Positions 38,686 to 48,821 of a DNA stretch of 64,000 nucleotides are shown piece after piece. The notes beneath the pieces were generated by a model. The model was not told where the DNA came from and did no database searches. It saw nothing but the letters and a program-made list of their open reading frames with translations. A program made the position numbers and the translations under genes. Position 1 is the first letter of the stretch. Every line of letters starts with the position of its first letter. The DNA is from Syntrophomonas sp. (GTDB lineage Bacteria; Bacillota; Syntrophomonadia; Syntrophomonadales; Syntrophomonadaceae), in contig JAENZE010000014.1 in NCBI GenBank assembly GCA_016841425.1, forward strand, positions 1 to 64,000. Direction: 5' to 3'.

Positions 38686-39660
38686 CTAATTTAGCCACTG
38701 CATTATATTCGTCCATATTTCCCTTAATATTGCTTCAGGAGTATTCGCTTCATTATTCCCATACATATTCATGGTCATTTCCAAAATAAGTGATTTATCT
38801 TTTATAGCATTACAAGTAATAATCTCATTCGTGGAATTATCACTGTCAGAGATGTGGCTGCCATAGGCTAAATTTATGGTATCCGTTTTAGAATAGAAAC
38901 CATTCCCCAGCCATATCTTAAAACCATATTGCTGGCGACCATTGATATATATCTTACATATTGCCTTTCTGCTGTTTACATTTTCGAAATCATACTCAAA
39001 ATTGGAATTCTTTATCTTTGTTTGCTCTAACAGATTTAAAAGCCCATCCCTGATTTGAATGAAACTATCCCTCATAAATCTATTTTTATCTATATCAGTT
39101 ATTTCCCGAAAATCAGGTATTAGCCCATCGAAATGATTAAATGCTGGTTTATTAGCTGTCCCAATCTTTTTGGGTATTAAGTTAGGTTTCTCTCCCAGGG
39201 GAGATTTTTCAATTAAATCAATTCTATGTATCCGGTGTAAAAGTTCATTAAATTTTTCATCAAATTCACTCTTATTAGAAAAATCTATATAATGAACCCC
39301 TTTAAGGTAAAAAGGAATTGCGTTGTCTTTTCCACCTGTATACTTCATAATGGGAATAATTTTTTGCAGGTTTTCTTGGATAAAAGGTACTAAAAGTGCA
39401 GTTTCGAAGCCAACTCCACCCTGAAATTCATCAGCTTTTGCAGCATATTCTGGAGTGAGGACAATAACCGTGAAGTCAGTGCTCCTTATTTTATCTATCA
39501 TCATATTGTAAAGATTTACTGTACCTTTTTGAGTTTCAAACGCATCTGCAGTAGCATCTACTCCGTTTTCCCTAAGTAAATTCACTAGCCCGAGAACCCA
39601 CTCCTGGTGTTCTTTACTGTCCCAGCTGTAACTGACAAAGGCACTGGGAACTTTGTTCAT
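38686..39660 (-). CDS. SEFIR/TIR-domain defence effector
   Basis: Residues 1-~140 form a SEFIR-type TIR-fold domain: FVSYSWDSKEHQEWVLGL at the start, a GVDATADAF strand, then TVIVLTPEYAAKAD. The remaining ~170 residues are an uncharacterised alpha/beta region (IRDGLLNLLEQTK onward). Bacterial SEFIR proteins are known anti-phage effectors that deplete NAD+. The gene follows the AbiGi-like gene by 20 bp and precedes the radical SAM gene by 32 bp. An abortive-infection role is likely; its trigger is unknown. Confidence 0.8.
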   Translation of the reverse strand: MNKVPSAFVSYSWDSKEHQEWVLGLVNLLRENGVDATADAFETQKGTVNLYNMMIDKIRSTDFTVIVLTPEYAAKADEFQGGVGFETALLVPFIQENLQKIIPIMKYTGGKDNAIPFYLKGVHYIDFSNKSEFDEKFNELLHRIHRIDLIEKSPLGEKPNLIPKKIGTANKPAFNHFDGLIPDFREITDIDKNRFMRDSFIQIRDGLLNLLEQTKIKNSNFEYDFENVNSRKAICKIYINGRQQYGFKIWLGNGFYSKTDTINLAYGSHISDSDNSTNEIITCNAIKDKSLILEMTMNMYGNNEANTPEAILREIWTNIMQWLN

Positions 39661-39679
39661 AACTCTCCCTCCCCTGCGT

Positions 39680-40498
39680 TTAAAAATCCGATTCTATTCT
39701 CTCCATTGAAATAATTTTGGTACATAACATACCCTTATCCTCAACTGATAATTGGTATCCACACATTTCGTCCAAATTCATAATGATATTTACCATCTGC
39801 CGCACTTCACTATCTTGACTAACTATAATATATTGAATAATTTTTTCGTTAATAGGTAGTTTGCATATTTCAAGTTTTTTATTTAATTCATTTAAGGCTT
39901 CTATATCAATAAATAAATCTCTTGATAGAAATCGAGGTACATCTGCAAACATTAATGGAACTTGTTCTGGTACAAATCTCCATTCCCGTTCATCATAAAA
40001 GCATATCTTTTTCCCAGCAAAGCTCTTTTTTCGCCAATTTTTTCCCTCATATGATTTTAGATAAAAAATTGCATCCAAAGCCTCGCCGTGCAAATAATCT
40101 AAATCCATCAATTCCTTGATTGGTTTTTCATTAAGAGGGTGATATTTTTTTAGGGCAGCATAGCTGTAATTTATATATTTTGTTGTTTTTGATTTTGAAG
40201 AAACATAGGTCACTGGCTGTAAATTTAATCTCTGAGCCAATTCCTTATTAATACCTATTCCATACCTACCATACTCATTAGCATGTTGATTTATTAAACT
40301 CAGTGGAATATCACAAAAACATACCATCGGACTAGCCGAGTTTCTAAGCTCACTTGCGGGATAAACATTTAAGAAATCCCTTTTTTCCATGCAATACCGG
40401 GGATAAAACCCATTTTCTAAAATACTCTTAACAATATTTATACTGCTCGTAAAATGAAATAATGCGTTTGCACTAACGGCCATATTATCACCTACCAT
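39680..40498 (-). CDS. AbiGi-family abortive infection protein
   Basis: The 272 residues carry the features of the AbiGi family: LFHFTSSINIVKSILENGF at the N-terminus, then FYPRYCMEK, MVCFCDIPLS with NEYGRYGIGI, and CFYDEREWRFVP. The pattern is reminiscent of an ADP-ribosyltransferase-like or nucleic-acid-modifying fold, but the family is described mainly as the AbiG component AbiGi. Its usual partner AbiGii is not present; the next gene is a SEFIR protein. It starts 33 bp after brxL, so it may share the BREX transcript. Confidence 0.75.
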   Translation of the reverse strand: MVGDNMAVSANALFHFTSSINIVKSILENGFYPRYCMEKRDFLNVYPASELRNSASPMVCFCDIPLSLINQHANEYGRYGIGINKELAQRLNLQPVTYVSSKSKTTKYINYSYAALKKYHPLNEKPIKELMDLDYLHGEALDAIFYLKSYEGKNWRKKSFAGKKICFYDEREWRFVPEQVPLMFADVPRFLSRDLFIDIEALNELNKKLEICKLPINEKIIQYIIVSQDSEVRQMVNIIMNLDEMCGYQLSVEDKGMLCTKIISMERIESDF

Positions 40499-40531
40499 CT
40501 CATTAGATCGTACCTAAGCGTTTTTCGTTTC

Positions 40532-42571
40532 TTACACCGCCCCCAGCGCTTTAAATACGGAATCTATTGGATCAGAATAAAATATCGGCTGGATTTTTAT
40601 CAGCAGCTCGGGTGGTACGGTCTGGAGGTCGGCTACTGATACGGCTGGAATCAGTACCCGTTTAGCTCCGGCATCTACGCAGACCTGCAGGACATTGGCG
40701 AAATCAGAGATTTTTTCTATTGTTCCCGATACAGTAATTTTTCCTAAAATAACCAGGCTCTCCTGAACCGGTCTTTCCAGGGCGCTGGAACAGAGGCCAA
40801 TGAATTCAGCCAGGGCCAGCTCGGAACTCATTCCAATACCCTGCAGGTCTGAGGCATGCATTAAGTAATCTCTGGTCTTGGTACTGATACCTGCACTAAC
40901 ATTTTTACAGTTAGCGGTAAAATACCGGAAAGCGGTATCAATGGCTTCCTTGACCTCTTTACGTGAACCCAGTCCAGTTCTCTCAAATTTACCTGTACCT
41001 GAAACGGCCTGATTCTCCAGCTTAAAAACGCCGATCATCCCGGAGTCTCCTTTTCCAACCACATAGACATGTCCGGGTTTGCCTAATCCCTCGGGAATCA
41101 GTTTTCCACCGCCCTGTTCAGGTACAGCTACAAATTCTTCCTGCAAACTTTCACGGTCGATATATGAGAAATGAACATCATAGAACTCCATGCCACCTAT
41201 TTTTTTGAGCTGTTCCTTGACCCTGCGCCGGCCAATAAGTGCATACTGCAGTATTTCAGCAACATCATCCCGGGTGAACTCTCCATGCGGATAGAGCAGT
41301 TTCATCAAGCCGGATACGGTCTTGCGCACTGCAATAACATCCCGCTGATTAAGGTTATTACCCAGTTTAAAATAGCGGTCAATTGCATCAGCAAAATTGT
41401 GCTTACGCATTTCCCGCAGATACTCAGCCAGGTAGTCTACTATAAATCCATAATTATTAGTAATTAACTCAGGGCGCATCTTCGGGATTTCCCATCCGGG
41501 CAGATAGTAATGCATACGATCAAAAAAGGCGCTGTCATTAGCCATTTCTTCAGGAAATGGTGCAAAGAGATGGGAAGTCTTCAGGAGAAAATCCAGGCTT
41601 TCATTAATATTGCCTACAAAAACCATAGAAGCATTGGCGTTTTTCTCTTCCTTGCCCCGGGCAAAGGAACCTGACGCCATATAATCCTTCATTATTTGAA
41701 TACCGTCTTTATCTTTAAATTTGATACCGGCAACTTCATCAAATGCCACACAATCCCAAAGTCCTACCAGCCCGATGGATCGAGATGCCATATTGTAGAA
41801 TAGATTAGCAACCGTAGTCTGCCCTCCTGATACCAGGATAGAATTAGGCGAGATTTCTTTATAAATATGTGATTTTCCCGTCCCCCTTGGGCCCAGTTCA
41901 CATAGGTTATAGTTATTTTCCACCAGCGGTACCAACCGCAAGATTATGTGCCACTTAACTTCAGGTTCAAACTGGGTAGGTTCCAATCCGGTGGAACGAA
42001 TTAACACATCCATCCATTCATCTTTAGTGAAATTTTTACGTCCCTCCAGGATCTCATCTAAGTCCATATTAGGCATTTGAATAGGTTTGAGGCTTTCAAT
42101 GCGGAAGGGATTATTGTTACGATTCTCTTCATCATAAAAATATTCCATCTTTAGTATGACCCATATACCACCGGCCAGAAGCTTGTCATACTTTTTAACA
42201 TAATCAGGGTTAACCGCTACTCCTTTTAGCCCCAGATTGGAGAATTCAGCTTCATAAATATCACGTTTTTCATTCAGTTTGACCGTTAGCTTGTCTATAA
42301 CTGTATACTGGCCTAGTTCCTTAATATGTGACTTAACTTTTTCAGCTTCATCTGGACGGACGAAATTATCAGCCAGGATTTTCTTAACTCGTTCTACTCC
42401 CTCAAGAATAGCTTCGTCATCATCCGTAGCACAGTACATACCGAGAAGATATTCGAGCACGTAGGTAGGTACATTGGCCCCCTGTTTTATCATATTGGTC
42501 AGATCTTTGCGTACTACCCGGCCTGCAAAATACTGGTTCAGTTTCGTATCCAGATTTATCTCATCCATCAT
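40532..42571 (-). CDS. brxL: BREX type 1 Lon-like protein BrxL
   Basis: This 679-residue protein has an AAA+ core (Walker A ELGPRGTGKSH at ~227-237, VAFDEVAGI Walker B) and a C-terminal Lon-protease-like domain (~540-670; GIGMSSELALAEFI, then ITVSGTIEKISDF and RVLIPA). BrxL is the last gene of type 1 BREX and forms DNA-bound hexamer barrels that help exclude phage. An 84-bp gap separates it from pglZ, filled by a palindromic repeat at 42595-42673 that might affect read-through. The AbiGi gene follows 33 bp on. Confidence 0.9.
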   Translation of the reverse strand: MMDEINLDTKLNQYFAGRVVRKDLTNMIKQGANVPTYVLEYLLGMYCATDDDEAILEGVERVKKILADNFVRPDEAEKVKSHIKELGQYTVIDKLTVKLNEKRDIYEAEFSNLGLKGVAVNPDYVKKYDKLLAGGIWVILKMEYFYDEENRNNNPFRIESLKPIQMPNMDLDEILEGRKNFTKDEWMDVLIRSTGLEPTQFEPEVKWHIILRLVPLVENNYNLCELGPRGTGKSHIYKEISPNSILVSGGQTTVANLFYNMASRSIGLVGLWDCVAFDEVAGIKFKDKDGIQIMKDYMASGSFARGKEEKNANASMVFVGNINESLDFLLKTSHLFAPFPEEMANDSAFFDRMHYYLPGWEIPKMRPELITNNYGFIVDYLAEYLREMRKHNFADAIDRYFKLGNNLNQRDVIAVRKTVSGLMKLLYPHGEFTRDDVAEILQYALIGRRRVKEQLKKIGGMEFYDVHFSYIDRESLQEEFVAVPEQGGGKLIPEGLGKPGHVYVVGKGDSGMIGVFKLENQAVSGTGKFERTGLGSRKEVKEAIDTAFRYFTANCKNVSAGISTKTRDYLMHASDLQGIGMSSELALAEFIGLCSSALERPVQESLVILGKITVSGTIEKISDFANVLQVCVDAGAKRVLIPAVSVADLQTVPPELLIKIQPIFYSDPIDSVFKALGAV

Positions 42572-42594
42572 TCCCGCCTCGCTTTCGGTGCATA

Positions 42595-42673
42595 GGGGTC
42601 AGGCCTGACATTAACATTTACTTAATGGTAAATATCAACACTGACATTAGGTATCAATGTCAGGCCAGACCCC
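42595..42673. repeat. REP-like palindrome between pglZ and brxL
   Basis: ggggtcaggcctgacatt (42595-42612) and aatgtcaggccagacccc (42656-42673) pair with one mismatch, and ctgacatt/aatgtcag gives an alternative smaller hairpin. The outer motif ggggtcagg recurs at 60618-60659, so it is a dispersed repeat. It fills the only sizeable gap inside the BREX core. Confidence 0.8.
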
Positions 42674-42676
42674 ATA

Positions 42677-45229
42677 TTAAAAATCAAAATCAGAACTAAT
42701 CGCCAGATTTATCTGGAAAGGTATTTTGTCCTCATTCAGTTCAGTTTCAACATCCTTTATTATCAAGAAATAATCCTTATTTTTATTATATTTTCCAGTC
42801 TGCAAAGTCAGCCGCACTTTGTAAGTCCTATCTCCAGCTTTATCAGAAGTTTTGTCAGCAATTATGGTCTCTCGGCTGCTCAAAACATTACCATTATCAT
42901 CTTCTATATAAATCACAACTGTTCGAGGAATATTCCGGTCATCTACCCTTTCGGTCTGGAAAAACTCCAGGCTGAATAAATTGTTGGTGATCTTGCGTGA
43001 CTCATTCAGCAGTTTTACTTTGACCTTGCTGGCTTCTTTTTTCTTCAGGTTTGATCCCCGTTCTGCTTTATATTTAATCAAGGGAATTACTAATTCCTGT
43101 AGAGATGCACCACCGTGAACAAAATTGGCTCCTGCTCCCTGTACCTTGAAGCGTATGGCCGCCCGGGGAACGTATACCACCGGCTGCCCGGCCGATGATT
43201 TTAGATACTCAGGTTTAAACATCATTAAGGCATCACTTTCCATTTCCTGATAACTCAGCATATAACGGCGGGTTTCTTCAATTGCTCCCAGAGTTTCTTT
43301 TTTGATTTTATCGCTTTCAACCAGCGGGTCCCGTTTATATAGGAATCCATGGTCAGCAGTAAGATATATATTTACCCCGCTCAAATCATCCCGAATAATG
43401 CGGATCAAACGGTAAATCTCTTTCTCAGTCTGCTGCACCGCACCAAAAACTTTGATTTCAGTAGCTGCTTTATCGCCGATAGCATCAATGCTGTCGTGGT
43501 AAATATAGATCAATTTTTTGCCTTTAACCAGTTCGCGGCGTTCTTCTTTATTCATATCAATAATATTCTTGTAATGGGCTGCAGCAGCCTCAGGCACATA
43601 TTGTTTTAATATCTTTTCCCGCTCCTGTAGACTGTCGGTTCTATTGCCATCAGCCATAACCCGCTCATTCTCCAAGCTGATTTCCTGATGGGGTAAAAGG
43701 GCTGCCATCCCATATTTAGTAGCGGAAGGCAAAACTCCCATCATGGTATCCATTTTAGCCGTACCGGCAGTTTCAGCATTGAGCCTGCCTGCTATATCTA
43801 CTGCTGATTCATACCTCAGCGCATCGGAGATTATGACAAAACAGCGCTCACCTGATTCCATAAAGGGAGCCAGTTCCCGCTTGTAAAAACCCTGCTGGCT
43901 GGTAACACCGTCTATTTTTAGGTCACTGCCTGTATAATTGTTTATAGCTGCTGACCAGGCGGTTCCCAATCCTTCCAGGAACCAATTGCTATATATGTTC
44001 TCCACCTTTGTACGAAGCAGTTTTAGTACTTCTACCGGGTTCTGATCATAATACCAGTAAAACTGGCGGTAATAGTAATCAATATTATAATAATCACTGG
44101 CATAACCTTCCCACAGCTGCTGAATATTGAGCCCCGGTATGTCCGGATGCTTTTTGTGATACTGCTGTATTTTAATAAGATTATAAATTGCTTCATAAAT
44201 ACTTTGATACTTTTCATACCAGTGTTTGCTGCGCCGGATTTCAATCAGACCCAGGCACTGTTCATAATTTTGGATTTCATTATGGATGGATTCCACTATA
44301 TAATGCAGAACCTTTTTATCAAAGACTTCGAAAATATCACACTCGCTTAAAGATTCTATACTCACCGAATCCAGCCGCTCAGCAATATTCAAGGCTGCAT
44401 CTATGCTGGCTGCTAACTGTTCATAAGCTTTCTTATCGGCCTGGTGGTTCATCCAGCTATCAACGAAGAAAATGCAGTTAGCTTTTCCCTGGGCAGACAG
44501 ATATTCTTTAAGAGGGCTGAGCTGACTGTCATCCAAAACCCGGCTGAGACTGTTAATTAGAATATGAGATGCCAACTTATGTAAGGAGGACTCCTCCCGA
44601 GTATACCCGAAATATTTATTCACATGCTTCCAAAAAACCTGACTATCCATAAGCCGGCTGATTTCAGATAAATAGCGATTATTATCTTCTTCCAAACTTC
44701 CTCCCAGGACCTTTTTAAATACCTGGAGCTGGTCGGGATATTTCAAGCCACATAAAATCGACATCATAGCCAACTCCAACCCAGCTTCATCATAGCCGTT
44801 AACTCCATAACCAGCCAGCTTTTTACGGCGTTCATTGCTGTTGAAGAACTTCTGATAATCTTTAACCAGGGGTTTAAGGGTCTTATTTATCCCCAGTTCT
44901 TCCATCTGCAGGGCCAGCCGGTCAGCAGAAAATTCGTAGGAATATAACACTATATCGATCAACCAGTTGTCTTCATCCCTGGCTGGTCGGTTATTGGCAT
45001 AAATCAGATAGTTGGATTCAGTATCCTCTGTCTCCAGGAGATATTTAGTACAAAAATAGTTAGTCTCAGTAAGACGATGCAGCTTGGCATTTTCCAGCTG
45101 CAGTTCGTCAATCAGGTCAGCAAACTGACCTTCAGTATCATACCAAAAGATTATTTTACGTTTTTCTCCGGCTTTCAGATTGGCTGAAAATTTGCTCTCC
45201 AGGTTCTGTTTTATAAGTTCCAGTTCCAT
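42677..45229 (-). CDS. pglZ: BREX type 1 PglZ
   Basis: This 850-residue PglZ has an alkaline-phosphatase-superfamily core: FVIISDALRYESAVD at ~460-474 (metal-binding Asp), TKYGMAALLP, and YLTADHGFLYKRD at ~619-631. PglZ is the other gene that defines BREX with BrxC/PglY; it joins the methyltransferase complex. The N-terminal ~400 residues are helical, as usual, and the length fits type 1. It begins 14 bp after pglX. Confidence 0.92.
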   Translation of the reverse strand: MELELIKQNLESKFSANLKAGEKRKIIFWYDTEGQFADLIDELQLENAKLHRLTETNYFCTKYLLETEDTESNYLIYANNRPARDEDNWLIDIVLYSYEFSADRLALQMEELGINKTLKPLVKDYQKFFNSNERRKKLAGYGVNGYDEAGLELAMMSILCGLKYPDQLQVFKKVLGGSLEEDNNRYLSEISRLMDSQVFWKHVNKYFGYTREESSLHKLASHILINSLSRVLDDSQLSPLKEYLSAQGKANCIFFVDSWMNHQADKKAYEQLAASIDAALNIAERLDSVSIESLSECDIFEVFDKKVLHYIVESIHNEIQNYEQCLGLIEIRRSKHWYEKYQSIYEAIYNLIKIQQYHKKHPDIPGLNIQQLWEGYASDYYNIDYYYRQFYWYYDQNPVEVLKLLRTKVENIYSNWFLEGLGTAWSAAINNYTGSDLKIDGVTSQQGFYKRELAPFMESGERCFVIISDALRYESAVDIAGRLNAETAGTAKMDTMMGVLPSATKYGMAALLPHQEISLENERVMADGNRTDSLQEREKILKQYVPEAAAAHYKNIIDMNKEERRELVKGKKLIYIYHDSIDAIGDKAATEIKVFGAVQQTEKEIYRLIRIIRDDLSGVNIYLTADHGFLYKRDPLVESDKIKKETLGAIEETRRYMLSYQEMESDALMMFKPEYLKSSAGQPVVYVPRAAIRFKVQGAGANFVHGGASLQELVIPLIKYKAERGSNLKKKEASKVKVKLLNESRKITNNLFSLEFFQTERVDDRNIPRTVVIYIEDDNGNVLSSRETIIADKTSDKAGDRTYKVRLTLQTGKYNKNKDYFLIIKDVETELNEDKIPFQINLAISSDFDF

Positions 45230-45243
45230 AATTCCTCCGCAGT

Positions 45244-48200
45244 CTACTTTATTTTAGCCAGCAGTTCATCAAATTTGGCATAATTGACTTTAACCCCGTC
45301 ATCCAGGTCTAGATCAATACGCATGTCTGCATAATGGTGAATAATTTCTTCATATTTTTTTAGTTCCAAGATCTGTTTGTCCAGTTTGGCTATGTTTTTA
45401 ATCGCAGTACGGGCGGCTTTACTCCCAGCTTCTTCATCTATGATTCTCTGCAGGTGCTGCTTCTCCACTTCCAGGGCTTCCTGCAGACGATGCAGATACT
45501 CGGTTCGGACAGTGGCAATGGTATCCTGCTGATATCGGTGCAGGTAAATCAAGCAGTTGAAAGCCTTTTCCTTTCCCGAGGTAAACATCCAGTAGATAGG
45601 ACGTTTTTTATAGGTCTGGATATGATCCTTATAAAAGTCATTTACGAAATAACGACGAATGCTGTCCCGGGCACTTTCACTGGCTTTACGTCCCAGGGTA
45701 TCAGCTATTAAATCAAGGTTCTCTTCCAGTTTTTCCGTACCAAAAGTAAGCCGGACGAAGTCAACAAAGCGGGTAACAATATCATCTTTGAAATAATCCT
45801 CAACCAGCACCGGGATCACATTATCCCGGTCAGCCGCAAAAGTATTATACTGAGCAGAGTCAAATTCACCCCCGGCAAAGACCAGACCCTCTTTATCCAG
45901 GGAATAACGTCCCAGCATACAGCCGACCCCATAGGATATGTATTCCTTGATAGTATCGTGCAGAAGCAGGGCTTCCAGTTCTTCCTCTGCCCTGTCCCCC
46001 CCATAGCGGTAATAAGGATTGCAAGTAAGGGTGATCTCTGACAGCGGAACTTCTGGAGTCAGCTCATCCTGCAGCCCATAGGCTTCGATGAAGATGCGGT
46101 TGTTCTCCTCCTCCAACCGTTGCATCTCCAGAGTCATCTCTCGCCAGTGATTCCGGAGATCATTGTAGGTTTCGTGTATAGTTGATTGGTGGTATTCAGG
46201 TTTTAATAATGGAAGTATGCTAAAATCCCAGGATGTCTCATAGGAATCCCAGTCAGATTTTGCCAAAGAAATCAAATTGTCTATTTCTTTATAGAAAAAT
46301 CTATTCTTGCTTAGCACTTCATATAAAGGAATTGGTAAACGTATTACATCAGCAATTTGAAGATTAATGGTTGGATTAAGTAATTTTAATATAATCATTG
46401 ATGGAGCCGAATTTAGACATGCAAGAATATATTTTCTTTTTTCTCTAGTGCTAAAAACTCCTGGTCCCCCGGAGTCGTATAAACAACCTTCTGGTAACCA
46501 TCTCATACTGAATGGTCCACTTGTAATATATGAGAATCCAACAGATGGTAGAAAATAATAATCAATGTTAACTATAGTTCTTGTATAGGACTTGTTTATG
46601 GTCTTCGCAAACTCAATAACATCCCTCCCAGAATATTCCCAATTTATATAAAACTCCATAAATCCATACCATTTTCTATTTCCTCCGCCTTTACTATACG
46701 GAAACCATTTGGCATGTGAAGCTAACGCTTCATCAGCATTTTTTGCACCTCTAAATACTTTTTCATTATTAACCTCAGGCCAAAACCTAAGAAATCTTTC
46801 GTTATTAGATGTAGTCATTCCTCGTTTAACATCAGCAAATTCCCCCAGGGGAATACCATTTTCAAAGCTAGCCAAAAGCCTCTCACTCACCCAATACACA
46901 ATCGGCGAGCCAGGAATTTTTTTGAAATCGATGGCGGATACTCTATACGGCTTAAAACGATTTGCTTTGAGTTCCGCTTCTTTATCTGCTTCACAGTTAC
47001 CGGCTACGAGACGTAAGTAAGCTCCTTTATATTCTGCATTTTGAGCATTTTCTATCACAAAAGCAGTAGTAGAAACCACTTCTCCGCCTATACTGTCAAA
47101 TGCCCTTGCACCTAAGTGAACCATTGATAGAATAGTTTTACGATTCAAGATCTCTTCTCGCAGTTTTTCAAAGGATGATAAAAACATCCAACTCTGCATT
47201 GTAATCATCGCTTCTAATCCATGTTTAACTGCTAAATCTAAATTGCGTTCAATAAACATGGCAAATAAGTCAGATTTGCCATCTGGATAGTTATCCTGCG
47301 CAAAAACTTTTATCCTTTCATTCATACTCCTATTACCCATATAAGGAGGATTGGCTATCACCACATGGTATTTGGGACTGAGATAATCCACCTGTCTGAG
47401 TGCCTGCAGCACTTTCTGATGGGTTTTGTTCAAGAACAGATTGTCAGCTACGTTCTTGGATTCGAGCAACTGCAGAATATCATTTACATCACTCAACTCA
47501 GGTCTAATCAAAGAGCCGAAATTATCGGCTTCTTCAAACTGCCCGAGAGTGGGGAATAGACTTGCAGTAAACAGGTCAATACCTATTTCTTCTTTATAGT
47601 TTTTCAGTTCATCCTTATCAAACTGTATATTTTCCAGTACACAGATGTTAGGCTGCACCGGCTTGCGGAAAAAGCGACGGTATTTCTGGCGGGCTTTCAT
47701 CACCAGGGCAAAGGCAGCCAGCTCTCCGGCGCGTTCATCAATTTCAATGCCATAGAGGTTTTTCTCCAGAATCAGACCCGGTACCTCAGTAAGGAGATAA
47801 CCTTCTTCTTCATAGATAGCATATAAGAGGTCAAAAGCGTAAACCAGCATATGACCTGAACCACAGGCAGGATCACAAATCTTAATTTCTTCAGGTGATG
47901 TAATTTTAAGAAAGTCGAATTCTTCCTGTTCCGGCTTTATGTAATACTCCATCTTTTCAATCAGCTTCGATTCGGGGTGGTTCAGCATCCACAGCCGTCC
48001 CAGGGAATTTTCCACCAGGTAGCGCACTATCCAGTGGGGAGTAAAAAGCTGAGTAGCGGCGGGGATGTTTTCTTTATTGATTTTTACGTTTTTCTTCAGA
48101 TCAGCAAAGACCTGGTCTTTCTTTTCCGATATATAATACTGATAAAGCCAGCCTATTATCTCTACATCCCTCCAGTCTGCTTCCGGTATAAATTCAGTAT

Positions 48201-48780
48201 TAACCATGGTTTGGAGAAACGAACCTTCTTTCAGCAGGTTATCAGGAAAGAGTATTTCTGAATGATCTTCAATTTTCTCAAACAAAAACGGAAAACATTC
48301 ATTCAGGCTGTTGCACTGCTTGATCAGCATATATTTAAACAGTTCATTGTTGTCATTTTTCTCTTTAAAATCAAACACTATCTCCCGCTCTATATCCAAA
48401 TCAACATTAAGAGCTTCCCGTAAGATATCAGGTTCAACGCTGCCGGGCAAAGTGGAAGATAATACTCTTACCCCGGTGGGCAGGAAATTATTGATTTCCA
48501 TAAACCGCAAAGCGCAGAAGCGGTTAAACCAGGTGTAAGCGGCCTCTTCCATCACTTGTGAATAACCTTTGGTATGTATCTGCTTGATCAGATTATTGCG
48601 CTGTTTTACCTGGACATTACTCAAGGGCTTCCCATTTATGTATATGGCATCACTGGCTTCGATCTGAGCTTCTTTTACCTTGTCCTCAGTAATACCGATC
48701 TCATAAGCTTTTTGCTTTACTCTCTCTATAAGTTCATTACGGGCATTAACCGCGAAATTCTTCAAGATGGATTTATTCAT
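45244..48780 (-). CDS. pglX: BREX type 1 adenine methyltransferase PglX
   Basis: The 1178-residue protein has SAM-binding motif CDPACGSGHMLVYAF (~300-314) and catalytic NPPYMGN (~478-484), marking an N6-adenine DNA methyltransferase, followed by a large C-terminal target-recognition and coiled region. PglX methylates one strand of a non-palindromic site, so BREX can tell host from phage. All motifs appear intact and I see no frame interruption, unlike the phase-variable pglX genes of some strains. It starts 41 bp after brxC. Confidence 0.93.
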   Translation of the reverse strand: MNKSILKNFAVNARNELIERVKQKAYEIGITEDKVKEAQIEASDAIYINGKPLSNVQVKQRNNLIKQIHTKGYSQVMEEAAYTWFNRFCALRFMEINNFLPTGVRVLSSTLPGSVEPDILREALNVDLDIEREIVFDFKEKNDNNELFKYMLIKQCNSLNECFPFLFEKIEDHSEILFPDNLLKEGSFLQTMVNTEFIPEADWRDVEIIGWLYQYYISEKKDQVFADLKKNVKINKENIPAATQLFTPHWIVRYLVENSLGRLWMLNHPESKLIEKMEYYIKPEQEEFDFLKITSPEEIKICDPACGSGHMLVYAFDLLYAIYEEEGYLLTEVPGLILEKNLYGIEIDERAGELAAFALVMKARQKYRRFFRKPVQPNICVLENIQFDKDELKNYKEEIGIDLFTASLFPTLGQFEEADNFGSLIRPELSDVNDILQLLESKNVADNLFLNKTHQKVLQALRQVDYLSPKYHVVIANPPYMGNRSMNERIKVFAQDNYPDGKSDLFAMFIERNLDLAVKHGLEAMITMQSWMFLSSFEKLREEILNRKTILSMVHLGARAFDSIGGEVVSTTAFVIENAQNAEYKGAYLRLVAGNCEADKEAELKANRFKPYRVSAIDFKKIPGSPIVYWVSERLLASFENGIPLGEFADVKRGMTTSNNERFLRFWPEVNNEKVFRGAKNADEALASHAKWFPYSKGGGNRKWYGFMEFYINWEYSGRDVIEFAKTINKSYTRTIVNIDYYFLPSVGFSYITSGPFSMRWLPEGCLYDSGGPGVFSTREKRKYILACLNSAPSMIILKLLNPTINLQIADVIRLPIPLYEVLSKNRFFYKEIDNLISLAKSDWDSYETSWDFSILPLLKPEYHQSTIHETYNDLRNHWREMTLEMQRLEEENNRIFIEAYGLQDELTPEVPLSEITLTCNPYYRYGGDRAEEELEALLLHDTIKEYISYGVGCMLGRYSLDKEGLVFAGGEFDSAQYNTFAADRDNVIPVLVEDYFKDDIVTRFVDFVRLTFGTEKLEENLDLIADTLGRKASESARDSIRRYFVNDFYKDHIQTYKKRPIYWMFTSGKEKAFNCLIYLHRYQQDTIATVRTEYLHRLQEALEVEKQHLQRIIDEEAGSKAARTAIKNIAKLDKQILELKKYEEIIHHYADMRIDLDLDDGVKVNYAKFDELLAKIK

Positions 48781-48821
48781 CTGCGTATCACCTTTCTAAT
48801 CCGGATATATGATGTATACTG

